Below are positions 1 through 7,959 of a stretch of DNA of 43,441 nucleotides, in pieces; the stretch's first letter is position 1, and each line of letters starts with the position of its first letter. The position numbers and the translations under genes were made by a program. Under the pieces are notes generated by a model. It saw only the letters and a program-made list of their open reading frames with translations. It made no database searches and was not told the origin of the DNA. The stretch is from an uncultured bacterium. GTDB taxonomy: Bacteria > Verrucomicrobiota > Kiritimatiellia > RFP12 > UBA1067. Location of the stretch: NCBI GenBank assembly GCA_902770045.1, contig CACXRO010000006.1:1-43441 (forward strand). Direction: 5' to 3'.

Positions 1-42
1 TACTCAGGTAGTTCGCGCGGGTTCGAGACCGGGAGCCATGCC

Positions 43-418
43 ATGAGTCCTGATTTCCGTTTGTCCGGATTGGCGGGGGCGCTCGCCCTGGCGCTGGCCG
101 CGGCGGCGCCGATGGCGGCGTCCGCCGACGAGCCGGTAATGGCGACCGGGCAGGTCGGCACCAAGATCACGCTCGGGCCGACCAACCTGACGTGGGACGC
201 CGAGAACCACTTCTACAAGGCGCTGCTGACGCTCGTCGGCGAGTCGGCCGGCGAACGACGGGACGCTCCAGTGTAGCCTGAACGGGGACTAGGTGGAGTC
301 GGTCGCGCCGTTCTGGCTGCTCACCACCGGGGCCAGCTGGTCGGACCTCCCCTACGTGAACGGCACGCATAGCTGTACAACGAGGCGGGTTTCCCGGCGT
401 CGCCTTTCAGGGACTGAC
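43..418 (+). pseudogene. Broken secreted-protein gene ending in a sialate O-acetylesterase-like tail
   Basis: The reading frame starts at ATG 43 with a clear signal peptide (hydrophobic Leu/Ala core ending ASADE) and runs about 70 residues. It then leaves frame near base 239. Protein-like coding continues in the next frame (DGTLQCSLNGD, a TAG at 290-292, then VESVAPFWLLTTGASWSDL). A second shift near 370 gives LYNEAGFPASPFRD followed by a stop at 416-418. That last stretch closely resembles the conserved C-terminal tail of SASA-family sialate O-acetylesterases, but the upstream part does not look like that family. I see at least two frame changes and one in-frame stop, so the gene is not functional as read. 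It may be a deletion remnant joining two genes. The original product is uncertain. Confidence 0.45.
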
Positions 419-500
419 ATAAATCGCTCGTTGTTCCATATTTGGGGCTGATCAAATTCTTCGCAGAACCATATATTTCCAACACGGCATGCGTGAGAAA

Positions 501-509
501 TGGTATAAT
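501..509 (+). promoter_or_regulatory. Extended -10 promoter for the GH97 gene
   Basis: TGGTATAAT matches an extended -10 (TGnTATAAT). It lies about 30 bases before the GH97 start. An ATG at 520 opens a six-codon frame whose TGA (538-540) overlaps the GH97 ATG at 540. Whether that mini-frame is translated is unknown. No convincing -35 is visible. Confidence 0.6.
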
Positions 510-539
510 TGTTGAAACAATGAAAGGGGAAAACAAGTG

Positions 540-2477
540 ATGCAGGCAGGAAGGACATTGGCATTTGCGGCTGCGTTCGCTGGCACATGGCTCGCGGCTT
601 TCGCGGCGGAACGCACGGTGACGTCGCCCGACGGAAGAATCGTGTTCAAGGTCGACGCGGAGGGGAGGCCGTCTTACTCCGTCTCCTTCGACGGGCGCGA
701 GGCGATCGGACGCTCCGCGCTCGGGTTCGCGTTCGCGGACGAGGCGCCGATGGCGGAAGGATTCGAGCAGATCGGCGAGGCGGTTGTCCGAAACGGACTT
801 GTCGAGTCCTGGAAACCCGTCGTCCGCAACCGCCACGCCGACGTGCGCCTTTCGTACAATTCGCTCAAGCTCGCCATGCGCGAGAAAACCGGCGAGCGCC
901 GCAAGATGGACCTCGAGGTCCGCGCGTTCGACGGCGGCGTTGCGTTCCGCTACACGCTCTACGGCGCGCGCGTCCTTGGCGAGCGCATCGTGACCGACGA
1001 ACTTACGGAGTTCCGCGTCCCCGCGACGTCCTTCGCCTGGGTCGGGCACAACGCCGGCGGCTCGTTCGCGGGCTCCCAGGAGACGCGCTTCAAGAAGACG
1101 CCCGTGCGCGAAATCAGGTCCGACGAATGGTGCCTCGCGCCGTTCCTCGTCGAAGTCGACCGCTCGACGTACGTCGCGCTCCTCGACGCGTACCTCGACA
1201 ACTTCCCGGGGCGCTGCTTCGCGTGGCGCGACGGCGCGATCACGACAAGGCTCGTTCCCTCGCCGCGCGAGGGCGAGAAGGGCGCGAAGGCGCGCTTCGA
1301 CTGCCGCTTCGACACGCCGTGGCGCGTGATTCTCGTCGGAGACAACCCCGGGCGCTTCATCGAGAGCGAGATAGTGCAGGCGCTGAATCCGCCCTGCGCC
1401 ATCGAGGACACCTCGTGGATCCGCCCCGGCATGTCCGCCTGGGACCACTGGTGGAGCGGCGAGGTGAAGATGGAGATGCCCGTCGTCAAGGAGTATATCG
1501 ACTTCGCGGCGAAGCAGGGCTGGCCCTACATGCTCGTCGACTGGCAGTGGTATGGTCCGTTCAACACGCCCGACGCCGACATCACGCGCACGGCCCCGCA
1601 GATCGACATGCCCGAGCTTCTCGCCTATGCGAAGGAGCGCGGCGTGCGCCTCTGGCTCTGGCTCTACTCAAGCGACGTCACGCGCAACGACGCGTTCGAG
1701 GAGGCGTTCGCGCTCTACGCGAAGTGGGGAGTCGCGGGCGTGAAGATCGACTTCATGGACCGCCACGACCGCGAGATTGTCAATTGGTACAGGCGCATCG
1801 CAGCGGCCGCCGCGAAGAACCGCCTCATGCTCGACTTCCACGGAGCGTATGCACCGGACGGGATCGAGAGGACATATCCGAATCTTCTGACCCGCGAGGG
1901 GGTCCTCGGAGAGGAGTTCTCGAAGTTCAGCAGGTCCATCACCCCTGACCACAACGTGACGCTTGCGTTCACGCGCATGCTTGCGGGACCGATGGACTAC
2001 ACGCCGGGCGGATTCCTCAACGTCGCCGCGTCGGACTTCAAGATGCAGTCCCCGACGCTCGTGATGAACACGCGCGCAGCCGAGCTCGCGAAGTTCGTCG
2101 TCTACGAGAGCCCGTGGATGTGCTTCTGCGACCATCCGCGCAACGTGCTCGGCCAGCCTGGGAGCGAGTTCGTCGCCGAGGTGCCGACCGTGTGGGACGA
2201 CACGCGCTTCCTCGGCGGATATCCTGGCGAGTGGATCGCCGTCGCGCGCCGCAGCGGAGACAAGTGGTACCTCGGCGTCCTGAACGGAAACGAGGCGCGT
2301 GAAGTCGAGCTTACGGCGCCGTTCCTCTCCGGCGAGGGCAGGTGCCGCTACTGGTCGGACGGCGAGAAGCCGACGGACGTAGTGCGCGGCGAGGAGCGCG
2401 TCCCCGCGACGCGCGGAAAGATTCGCCTTGCGGCGGGCGGTGGATTCGCCGCGGTCTGGGAAGCCGAGGGAAGGTGA
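540..2477 (+). CDS. Secreted glycoside hydrolase family 97 enzyme
   Basis: An exported exo-acting alpha-glycosidase (alpha-glucosidase or alpha-galactosidase type) of family GH97. A signal peptide covers roughly residues 1-25. The N-terminal beta-sandwich shows the family pattern SPDGRIVFKVDAEGRPSYSV and an SALGF motif. The TIM barrel carries VKIDFMDR with Asp at about residue 404 and a TREGVLGEE segment with Glu near 453. In GH97 an Asp at the first position marks the retaining, alpha-galactosidase-like branch, whereas the inverting SusB branch lacks it. So I infer a retaining enzyme with Asp as nucleophile and the Glu as acid/base. The length (about 645 residues) is normal. Start ATG 540 is preceded by AAGGGGA; GTG 537 is an in-frame alternative. 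It has its own promoter. Substrate is inferred only. Confidence 0.88.
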   Translation: MQAGRTLAFAAAFAGTWLAAFAAERTVTSPDGRIVFKVDAEGRPSYSVSFDGREAIGRSALGFAFADEAPMAEGFEQIGEAVVRNGLVESWKPVVRNRHADVRLSYNSLKLAMREKTGERRKMDLEVRAFDGGVAFRYTLYGARVLGERIVTDELTEFRVPATSFAWVGHNAGGSFAGSQETRFKKTPVREIRSDEWCLAPFLVEVDRSTYVALLDAYLDNFPGRCFAWRDGAITTRLVPSPREGEKGAKARFDCRFDTPWRVILVGDNPGRFIESEIVQALNPPCAIEDTSWIRPGMSAWDHWWSGEVKMEMPVVKEYIDFAAKQGWPYMLVDWQWYGPFNTPDADITRTAPQIDMPELLAYAKERGVRLWLWLYSSDVTRNDAFEEAFALYAKWGVAGVKIDFMDRHDREIVNWYRRIAAAAAKNRLMLDFHGAYAPDGIERTYPNLLTREGVLGEEFSKFSRSITPDHNVTLAFTRMLAGPMDYTPGGFLNVAASDFKMQSPTLVMNTRAAELAKFVVYESPWMCFCDHPRNVLGQPGSEFVAEVPTVWDDTRFLGGYPGEWIAVARRSGDKWYLGVLNGNEAREVELTAPFLSGEGRCRYWSDGEKPTDVVRGEERVPATRGKIRLAAGGGFAAVWEAEGR

Positions 2478-2497
2478 TCCACATATTAGGCATGCCC

Positions 2498-2515
2498 GGG
2501 ACTGTCCCCGCGGCA
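2498..2515. repeat. GGGACTGTCCCC-type dispersed repeat, copy 1
   Basis: GGGACTGTCCCCGCGGCA, with the near-palindromic core GGGAC-T-GTCCC, lies between the GH97 gene and the sialidase-like gene. The same 18 bases recur at 9969-9986. A REP-like dispersed element is the likeliest reading. Confidence 0.6.
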
Positions 2516-2520
2516 TATAG

Positions 2521-2543
2521 GATTTCGTCCGCACCGTAATCTC
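2521..2543. repeat. 23-bp dispersed repeat, copy 1
   Basis: A 23-base sequence beginning GATTTCGTCCGCACC and ending TAATCTC is repeated exactly at 30084-30106. Both copies sit just after, or across, the end of a gene and upstream of a promoter. CCGCGGCA adjoins both copies, on opposite sides, which ties this repeat to the GGGACTGTCCCC family. Confidence 0.6.
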
Positions 2544-2592
2544 AGGCTGGTGGCTGATGCGTAGTGGCATTGGGGCGCGGCGGAGTGCGAGC

Positions 2593-2610
2593 CATTTTCC
2601 ACTGGACTTT
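2593..2610 (+). promoter_or_regulatory. 18-bp candidate activator site upstream of the sialidase-like operon
   Basis: CATTTTCCACTGGACTTT ends 29 bases before the -10 hexamer of the gene starting at 2653. The identical 18 bases end 30 bases before the -10 of the aldolase-symporter operon (11007-11024). The distance puts the site at about -42 to -59 from the predicted transcript start, where AraC-family activators commonly bind. An AraC-type regulator is encoded at 10086-10976. The assignment to that regulator is inference. Confidence 0.5.
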
Positions 2611-2636
2611 CCTATAGGGCAAGGCGGCGCGGTTTT

Positions 2637-2645
2637 TGGTATAAT
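2637..2645 (+). promoter_or_regulatory. Extended -10, leaderless type
   Basis: TGGTATAAT with only 7 bases (GCGCAAC) before the ATG at 2653 and no ribosome-binding site. The transcript should start at or one base before the start codon. Confidence 0.65.
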
Positions 2646-2652
2646 GCGCAAC

Positions 2653-4896
2653 ATGAAAACAGAGAACTCCATTCTCGTCCGTCCGTTCCTGTCCGGGATG
2701 CTGTTCGCCGCGATGTTTGCCGCGTCCTCGCTGGCCGCGGCCGTGCCCTACCGGGCGACCGACCTCCTCTCCATCGACTACGACGGCCCGATCGCGGAGG
2801 CGAAGCCGGCCCAGCGCAACAGCGTCGAGTTCACCGCCCCAGGCGGCGACACGGTCAGCCTCTACCTCGGGAGCAGCAAGAACGTCCCGGGCTGGGTCTC
2901 GTACAAGGAGGGCGGCGCCGGCGCCACTAAGCACGGCCCGATTCCCGTGGGCATGGTCGGCTTCGACCCGGTGGCGGCGGCGCTCGACGACGGGCGCGTG
3001 GTCATCGCCCACGTTAACCCGTTCGAGCCCGATGCCAAGGTCTACGGCTTCAGGATGATGGCGTGGATCGGCCCGTGGGCTTCGCTCAAGGCCGGCTCCA
3101 CCTTCGGCTTCTACCGCGTCAGATACGGCAGGCCGAACTGCCGCGGCTCGTGGCTACCGGACGTCAAGGCCGCCGACGCGCTCTACCGCCGCCAGCTCAG
3201 GTCGTTGGCGACCTGCGGCGGCGACGGGCTCCCCACGGTGGCGTTCGACGACTATCCCTCGCGCGTCGTCGCGGTGAATGAGTCGCAGTTCTACGACGCG
3301 CATCCGTCGAGCGTGATGCTGCCGGACGAGAAGACCTTCTACTGCTTCTGGGACCTCGCCCACGGCGGCCCCGCCGGCCCGACGGCGAAGTCCGTCGACG
3401 GCGGCCTCACCTGGAAGCGCATCGACGACGTCATCCCCGCCGAGTTCCGCCGGCTGCACGACGCGCCGGTCGCCTTCCGATTCGTCGACCCCGCGTCAGG
3501 CAGGGCCAGGATCCGCGTCTTCCTCGGCTACGCCGAAATCGGCGACGGCACGCGCGGCCCGAAGGACCGCCCCCTCGCCGAGGCCATGCCCTCGATCATG
3601 AGCGAGGACGACGGCCTCACCTGGAAGTACATGCCGCCGCTGGGCGCCGACTTCGCGTGCGTGATCTCCTTCTTCGGCATGATGCAGCGCAGGGACGGCT
3701 CCTACTTCGGCGTCTTCCACCGCGGCGCCGACGCCAACGGCGACGGCAGCCCCCTCGAGGTGCTGAGCTCCGTCTCGCGCGACGGCGGCCTCACCTGGGA
3801 GAAGCCGCGCAAGGTGGCGAAGGACGCCAAATACGACCTCTGCGAGCCGGCGGTGTTCTACTCGCCCGACCAGGCCGAGATCTGCTGCCTCATGCGCGAG
3901 AACAAGGGCGGTCCCTCGCAGATGTGCTTCTCGAAGGACGACGGCCTCACCTGGTCGAAGACCGAGCCCGCGCCTGAGGCGATCCGCGGCCACCGGCACG
4001 TCGTCCAGCGGCTCCCCGACGGACGCTACCTCGTCGTCTTCCGCAACCTCGACTTCTCTTACCAGCACGTCTACGGCTGGATCGGGCCCTACGAGTCGAT
4101 CCGGGACGGCTCCGGCCGGGGCGGGTACCTCGTGCTGCTCGTGCCCAACCACGGCACCCCGTGGGACTGCGGCTACCAGAGCGTGCACCTGAAGCAGGAC
4201 GGCGAGATCGTCGTCAACACCTACTCGCGCTACCGTCCCTGGGCGAACGCCACCCCGAGCATCGTGTCGATGCGCTTCAGGGTCGAGGAGACCGACCGCA
4301 TGGTGGAGGCCGAGAAGCGCCTCTGGGCCGCGCAGCTCGACGCGGCCGAGAACGGCACGAAGCCGTCGCCCGAGCTGCTGGCGAAGTTCGCCTCCGCCCA
4401 GCGCCGCTGGGATCCGTTCGGCGCCGAGTCCAGGGACCGGAAGCTCAGGGTGCTCACCCAGGCCACGGTCTACGGCTTCGTCAAGAAGGGGGACAATCCG
4501 CTCGCCCAGATGGCCGCGCTGCCGTCCAAGCCGGTCAAGGCGCCGAACGGGGCGGTCGACGTGGCGGCGGCGACCGGCGCCGACATCGCGTTCGTGCGTC
4601 CGAGGTTCGACCCGCCGCTCGCGGCGTTCGTGCGCTGGGAACTCGACTGCCCCGAGGACTGCCGCCGCTTCGTGCGCATCAAGAACGACTACTACGGCCA
4701 TGTCTTCGTCAACGGCGAGCGCCTGCCGTCCGCCTACGGGACCGACGGCAGGAACAGCTACCGTCCCTTCACCGGCAACCTCGGCTACGGCATCAGGTTC
4801 GAGGCCGCGCTGAAGAAGGGCAGGAACGAAATCGTGCTCCTCACCTCGCCGGGCAGCGGCGGCCAGTGGCTTTCCGCCGCGGCGGTCGAGGAGTGA
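2653..4896 (+). CDS. Secreted sialidase-like Asp-box (BNR) beta-propeller protein with C-terminal beta-sandwich
   Basis: A signal peptide covers about residues 1-33. Four Asp-box repeats follow (SxDxGxTW) starting near residues 247, 317, 375 and 427: SVDGGLTW, SEDDGLTW, SRDGGLTW and SKDDGLTW. They mark a six-bladed propeller of the sialidase superfamily. The FRIP-type motif carrying the first substrate-binding arginine of true exo-sialidases is not recognisable; the corresponding region reads AHPSSVML. I therefore call it sialidase-like rather than sialidase. The last ~130 residues look like a carbohydrate-binding jelly roll (VFVNGERLPSAYG, KGRNEIVLL). It heads an operon with the barrel protein 40 bases downstream and carries the shared 18-bp site. 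The ATG at 2653 is set by the leaderless promoter; ATG 2644 overlaps the -10 box. Confidence 0.75.
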   Translation: MKTENSILVRPFLSGMLFAAMFAASSLAAAVPYRATDLLSIDYDGPIAEAKPAQRNSVEFTAPGGDTVSLYLGSSKNVPGWVSYKEGGAGATKHGPIPVGMVGFDPVAAALDDGRVVIAHVNPFEPDAKVYGFRMMAWIGPWASLKAGSTFGFYRVRYGRPNCRGSWLPDVKAADALYRRQLRSLATCGGDGLPTVAFDDYPSRVVAVNESQFYDAHPSSVMLPDEKTFYCFWDLAHGGPAGPTAKSVDGGLTWKRIDDVIPAEFRRLHDAPVAFRFVDPASGRARIRVFLGYAEIGDGTRGPKDRPLAEAMPSIMSEDDGLTWKYMPPLGADFACVISFFGMMQRRDGSYFGVFHRGADANGDGSPLEVLSSVSRDGGLTWEKPRKVAKDAKYDLCEPAVFYSPDQAEICCLMRENKGGPSQMCFSKDDGLTWSKTEPAPEAIRGHRHVVQRLPDGRYLVVFRNLDFSYQHVYGWIGPYESIRDGSGRGGYLVLLVPNHGTPWDCGYQSVHLKQDGEIVVNTYSRYRPWANATPSIVSMRFRVEETDRMVEAEKRLWAAQLDAAENGTKPSPELLAKFASAQRRWDPFGAESRDRKLRVLTQATVYGFVKKGDNPLAQMAALPSKPVKAPNGAVDVAAATGADIAFVRPRFDPPLAAFVRWELDCPEDCRRFVRIKNDYYGHVFVNGERLPSAYGTDGRNSYRPFTGNLGYGIRFEAALKKGRNEIVLLTSPGSGGQWLSAAAVEE

Positions 4897-4936
4897 CGGA
4901 CCGGACAGTTTCAGCACCAACAACGAAAGGAACGAA

Positions 4937-6640
4937 ATGAACAGGATGATCATCGCCGCGCTCGCGGCATCGGTGGCTGCCGCGGCGGCGGCTGACGTCA
5001 ACATCAACCTCTCTGCCGGACAGAAGCCGATCAAGGACATGTCCAAGGCCGGCTGCAACCGCGGCATCGGCTTCAACGCCGCGATGGAGAGCATCTGGAG
5101 CGTCGGCACCGACGACTACTGGTTCATCGAGAACCGGGAGCACACGGCGACCAAGCTCCGCGAGGCGGGCGCAAACCTCCTGCGGCTCCAGTGCATGAAC
5201 AGCTGGTTCCGCCGCGGCGTCGAGAAGGACCCGAAGAAGCGCCCGAGCAACCCGAAGGCCGCGTTCGACTTCTACAAGGCGAACGGCATCAAGGTGTTCG
5301 TCTGCCTCGAGTGCGGCCACGAGGACGACAAGAACGCCGACGCGACGGTGGCCGAGAACCTCGAGATCATCAAGTGGATCGTCGACAACGGCTACAAGGG
5401 CGTCGTCGCCGGCTTCGAGTGCGGCAACGAGACGTACGGCGACAGCCGCTACGCCCAGAAGGCCGCGGTCTGGAAGAAGATCATCGACGGCGGCATCGCG
5501 ATCTGGGGCAAGGACATCAAGTTCGGCATCAACATCGCCGAGTTCTTCGAGCTCAACCCGGACATCAGGCACATCCGCGACCGCATGATGTCCAACCAGG
5601 ACTTCAAGCGCGACTGGACCCACGCCGGCGCCTACTTCACCGCGGCGAACTTCAACAAGTTCTCGTCGCAGTTCGTGGTGAAGATGAAGGAGATCGGCGC
5701 GCTCGACAACGTCTCGCACGTCATCTGGCACGCCTACGGCGCGGAGACGCCCTACAGCTGCTCCTACCACGGCATCCAGCGCTTCCGCAACTACGTCGAG
5801 GCGTTCCCGGAGCTGAAGGGCAAGCAGTGGTGGCTGACCGAGATCCGCCCGCGCTCCGACGAGGACAACCAGTGCCAGCGGCAGTTCCGCGAGGCGCTGG
5901 TGATGGGCCACTACACGCTGACGGCGCTTTCGCAGCCGGAGGTGGACTGCTTCAACCACCACCAGCTCACTGCGCTCTCGGGCGCGATCTACCAGTCCGA
6001 CGGCCGGAAGTGGTACGTCCAGTGGTACAACGGTTCGCAGGAGGAGCTGCCCGACTTCCGCAGCGGCTACGGCAAGCCGCACATCGACGTCGGCGCGATG
6101 GGCGTCGTCTACCGCACCCTCGGCGAGGGCATCGCCGAGTGCCCCGTCTTCCTCGCGCACGGCATCGGCGACGCGAAGGGCGGCGACTGGGACTGGTGCG
6201 CCTCGGCGCGGCTGATGGACGACACCTACGCGCGCCGCCGCGCGATCCACGAAGGCAGGCAGGACGTCCCGAAGGTGCGCGGCGACGTGGAGTGGGTGCT
6301 TGCCACCAACCCCGGGCGCGACAAGTTCTGCCTGCTGATGGTGAACTCCAAGTCCACGCCCGAGAAGGTGAACCTGACCATCGACGAGCGCGAGTTCGCC
6401 GCGCCCACCTACCGCACCGTCACCTGCCCCGAGGAGTTCCTCGACTGCAACGAGATCCCCGGCGAGGAGAAGCCGTGGCGCGCGCTCTGCTGGGAGGACA
6501 CTTCGCGCGGCTACTGGACGGCCGACATGTCGGCCTACAAGGGCATCAAGTCGGTCGCGACGACGCTGCCGGTCACGATCAAGCCGCATACGGTGCAGAC
6601 CGTGACCTTCAGGACGCGCCGCGCGCCGAAGCGGAAGTAG
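4937..6640 (+). CDS. Secreted clan GH-A-like TIM-barrel hydrolase, paralogue 1
   Basis: A 567-residue exported protein with a signal peptide at about 1-19, then VNINLSAGQKPIKDMSKAGCNRGIGF. The clan GH-A signatures are GFECGNETYG (Asn164-Glu165, acid/base) and QWWLTEIRPRSDED (Glu302, nucleophile), 137 residues apart. This is consistent with strand 4 and strand 7 of a retaining TIM-barrel glycosidase. I do not recognise an established GH family. Two other proteins here share the same layout and the same C-terminal beta domain motif (CPEEF, IPGEEKPWR): the one at 7960-9960 and the middle of the fusion at 11865-16895. It is preceded by AAAGGA 5 bases before ATG 4937 and is probably co-transcribed with the sialidase-like gene. 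Substrate unknown; the context suggests an acidic-sugar-containing glycan. Confidence 0.75.
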   Translation: MNRMIIAALAASVAAAAAADVNINLSAGQKPIKDMSKAGCNRGIGFNAAMESIWSVGTDDYWFIENREHTATKLREAGANLLRLQCMNSWFRRGVEKDPKKRPSNPKAAFDFYKANGIKVFVCLECGHEDDKNADATVAENLEIIKWIVDNGYKGVVAGFECGNETYGDSRYAQKAAVWKKIIDGGIAIWGKDIKFGINIAEFFELNPDIRHIRDRMMSNQDFKRDWTHAGAYFTAANFNKFSSQFVVKMKEIGALDNVSHVIWHAYGAETPYSCSYHGIQRFRNYVEAFPELKGKQWWLTEIRPRSDEDNQCQRQFREALVMGHYTLTALSQPEVDCFNHHQLTALSGAIYQSDGRKWYVQWYNGSQEELPDFRSGYGKPHIDVGAMGVVYRTLGEGIAECPVFLAHGIGDAKGGDWDWCASARLMDDTYARRRAIHEGRQDVPKVRGDVEWVLATNPGRDKFCLLMVNSKSTPEKVNLTIDEREFAAPTYRTVTCPEEFLDCNEIPGEEKPWRALCWEDTSRGYWTADMSAYKGIKSVATTLPVTIKPHTVQTVTFRTRRAPKRK

Positions 6641-6692
6641 GCTCGTAAAAGTGGAGCTATAATAGCCGCTATTGCATATCAGGCATAGTTTA

Positions 6693-6701
6693 TGATATAA
6701 T
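6693..6701 (+). promoter_or_regulatory. Extended -10 promoter of the AAA/DUF4143 gene
   Basis: TGATATAAT, with the predicted transcript start near 6708, immediately before a perfect palindrome. Confidence 0.55.
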
Positions 6702-6710
6702 TCGCTCCGT

Positions 6711-6726
6711 TGAACAAATTTGTTCA
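6711..6726. promoter_or_regulatory. 16-bp perfect palindrome, candidate operator
   Basis: TGAACAAATTTGTTCA is a perfect inverted repeat without a spacer. It covers roughly +4 to +19 of the predicted transcript, between the -10 box and the ribosome-binding site GAGGTG. This is a typical place for a repressor operator. No cognate repressor is identified. Confidence 0.5.
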
Positions 6727-6741
6727 GTGAGGTGAATGATT

Positions 6742-7920
6742 ATGTATGAACTGCCATTGGTAGGAATTATCGCTGGTCGCCTTAATGAAGGTCGGCTTCG
6801 CATCCAGGTTGTCGCCGGGCCTCGTCAGGTGGGCAAGACGACGGCTGTCAAGCAGGTGCTTAGGCACTATGGCAAGCCGTTTACGTACCGTCTTGCGGAG
6901 GGGCTGGGAATCGATCCCCTCGCATGGTTGGAGAGCGAGTGGCAGGATGCGCGCATTCAGGCAAAGTCGCTTGGAGAGTATCTTCTCGTGATCGATGAAA
7001 TCCAAAAGGTCGTCGGCTGGTCGGAACTGGTCAAGCGTCTTTGGGATGAAGACACGTTCGAAGACGTCCCGCTGAAGGTTCTTATCCTGGGGAGTTCGCG
7101 ACTGCTCCTCCAGCGGGGTCTGAACGAGAGCCTTGAAGGCCGGTACGAGATGATTGAGGCATGGCATTGGTCATACGCGGACATGCACGACGCCTTTGGC
7201 TTCTCGATTGACGATTACGTGCTGTTCGGCGGATATCCCGGGGCGGTCCCATACATAAAGGACGAGGAACGTTGGCGAACGTATTTGCGAGATTCCATAA
7301 TCGAGCCCAGCATAAGCCGTGACATACTTCAGCTTGAGCGCATTGCCAAGCCTGCGCTCCTGCGCCAGCTGTTTGCGCTTGCCTGCATGTATTCGTCAAG
7401 GATATTGTCCTATCAGAAGATGCTGGGGCAGCTTCAGGATGCAGGAAACGCCACGACGCTTGCGCACTATCTTCGGCTTCTGGGCGAGGCGGGGCTTGTC
7501 GCGGGAATAGAGAAATACTACGACGAGCCGGTCAGGGCCAAGGCGTCCAGCCCAAAACTGACTGTCTGCAACACGGCGCTGATGACGGCGATGCTTCCAT
7601 ACGGATTTGACGAGCTTCGTGCGCGCCACGATCTGTGGGGCCGCGTATTCGAGTCTGCAGTGGGCGCACATCTCATGCCGGGTTGCCGGCGAAAGAACAT
7701 CCAACTGCGCTATTGGAACGCCGGCAACAAGGAGGTTGACTTTGTTCTGCAGAAGGGAGATCGCATTGCCGCGCTTGAGGTGAAGTCGGCTGATGCCGAC
7801 AGCGTGTCGGGGATGAAGGAGTTCAAGGCCAGACACCCCCTTGCCAAGCCGTATCTGATTGGAGGACAGGGCATGGCCGCTGAAAGATTCTTTACATGCG
7901 AGGTGGCGGATTTCGTTTAA
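6742..7920 (+). CDS. AAA-family ATPase with C-terminal DUF4143 domain
   Basis: A P-loop ATPase of the widespread ATP-binding/DUF4143 family, whose cellular role is unsettled. Walker A reads AGPRQVGKTT and Walker B reads LLVIDEIQK, followed by a sensor-like LILGSSR. The C-terminal half ends in the nuclease-fold-like pattern EVDFVLQKGDRIAALEVKS seen in DUF4143 proteins. ATG 6742 is preferred over 6736 because GAGGTG then has a 7-base spacing. Base composition is visibly more AT-rich than the glycosidase genes on both sides. The gene separates two paralogous barrel proteins, so it is probably an insertion acquired by transfer. Its product has no obvious part in glycan use. It has its own promoter and a palindromic candidate operator. 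Confidence 0.85.
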   Translation: MYELPLVGIIAGRLNEGRLRIQVVAGPRQVGKTTAVKQVLRHYGKPFTYRLAEGLGIDPLAWLESEWQDARIQAKSLGEYLLVIDEIQKVVGWSELVKRLWDEDTFEDVPLKVLILGSSRLLLQRGLNESLEGRYEMIEAWHWSYADMHDAFGFSIDDYVLFGGYPGAVPYIKDEERWRTYLRDSIIEPSISRDILQLERIAKPALLRQLFALACMYSSRILSYQKMLGQLQDAGNATTLAHYLRLLGEAGLVAGIEKYYDEPVRAKASSPKLTVCNTALMTAMLPYGFDELRARHDLWGRVFESAVGAHLMPGCRRKNIQLRYWNAGNKEVDFVLQKGDRIAALEVKSADADSVSGMKEFKARHPLAKPYLIGGQGMAAERFFTCEVADFV

Positions 7921-7959
7921 CGGGAATTATATGAGCTCGGACATGAAAAAGGAGGTAGA

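Noticed and set aside
2557..2652. An upstream extension of the sialidase-like protein
   Set aside because: It would run through the 18-bp site and the -10 box and would bury the signal peptide; ATG 2653 fits the promoter.
6655..6672. A second promoter (GCTATAAT at about 6656-6663) for the ATPase gene
   Set aside because: It lacks the TGn extension used elsewhere, and the TGATATAAT at 6693 is better placed.
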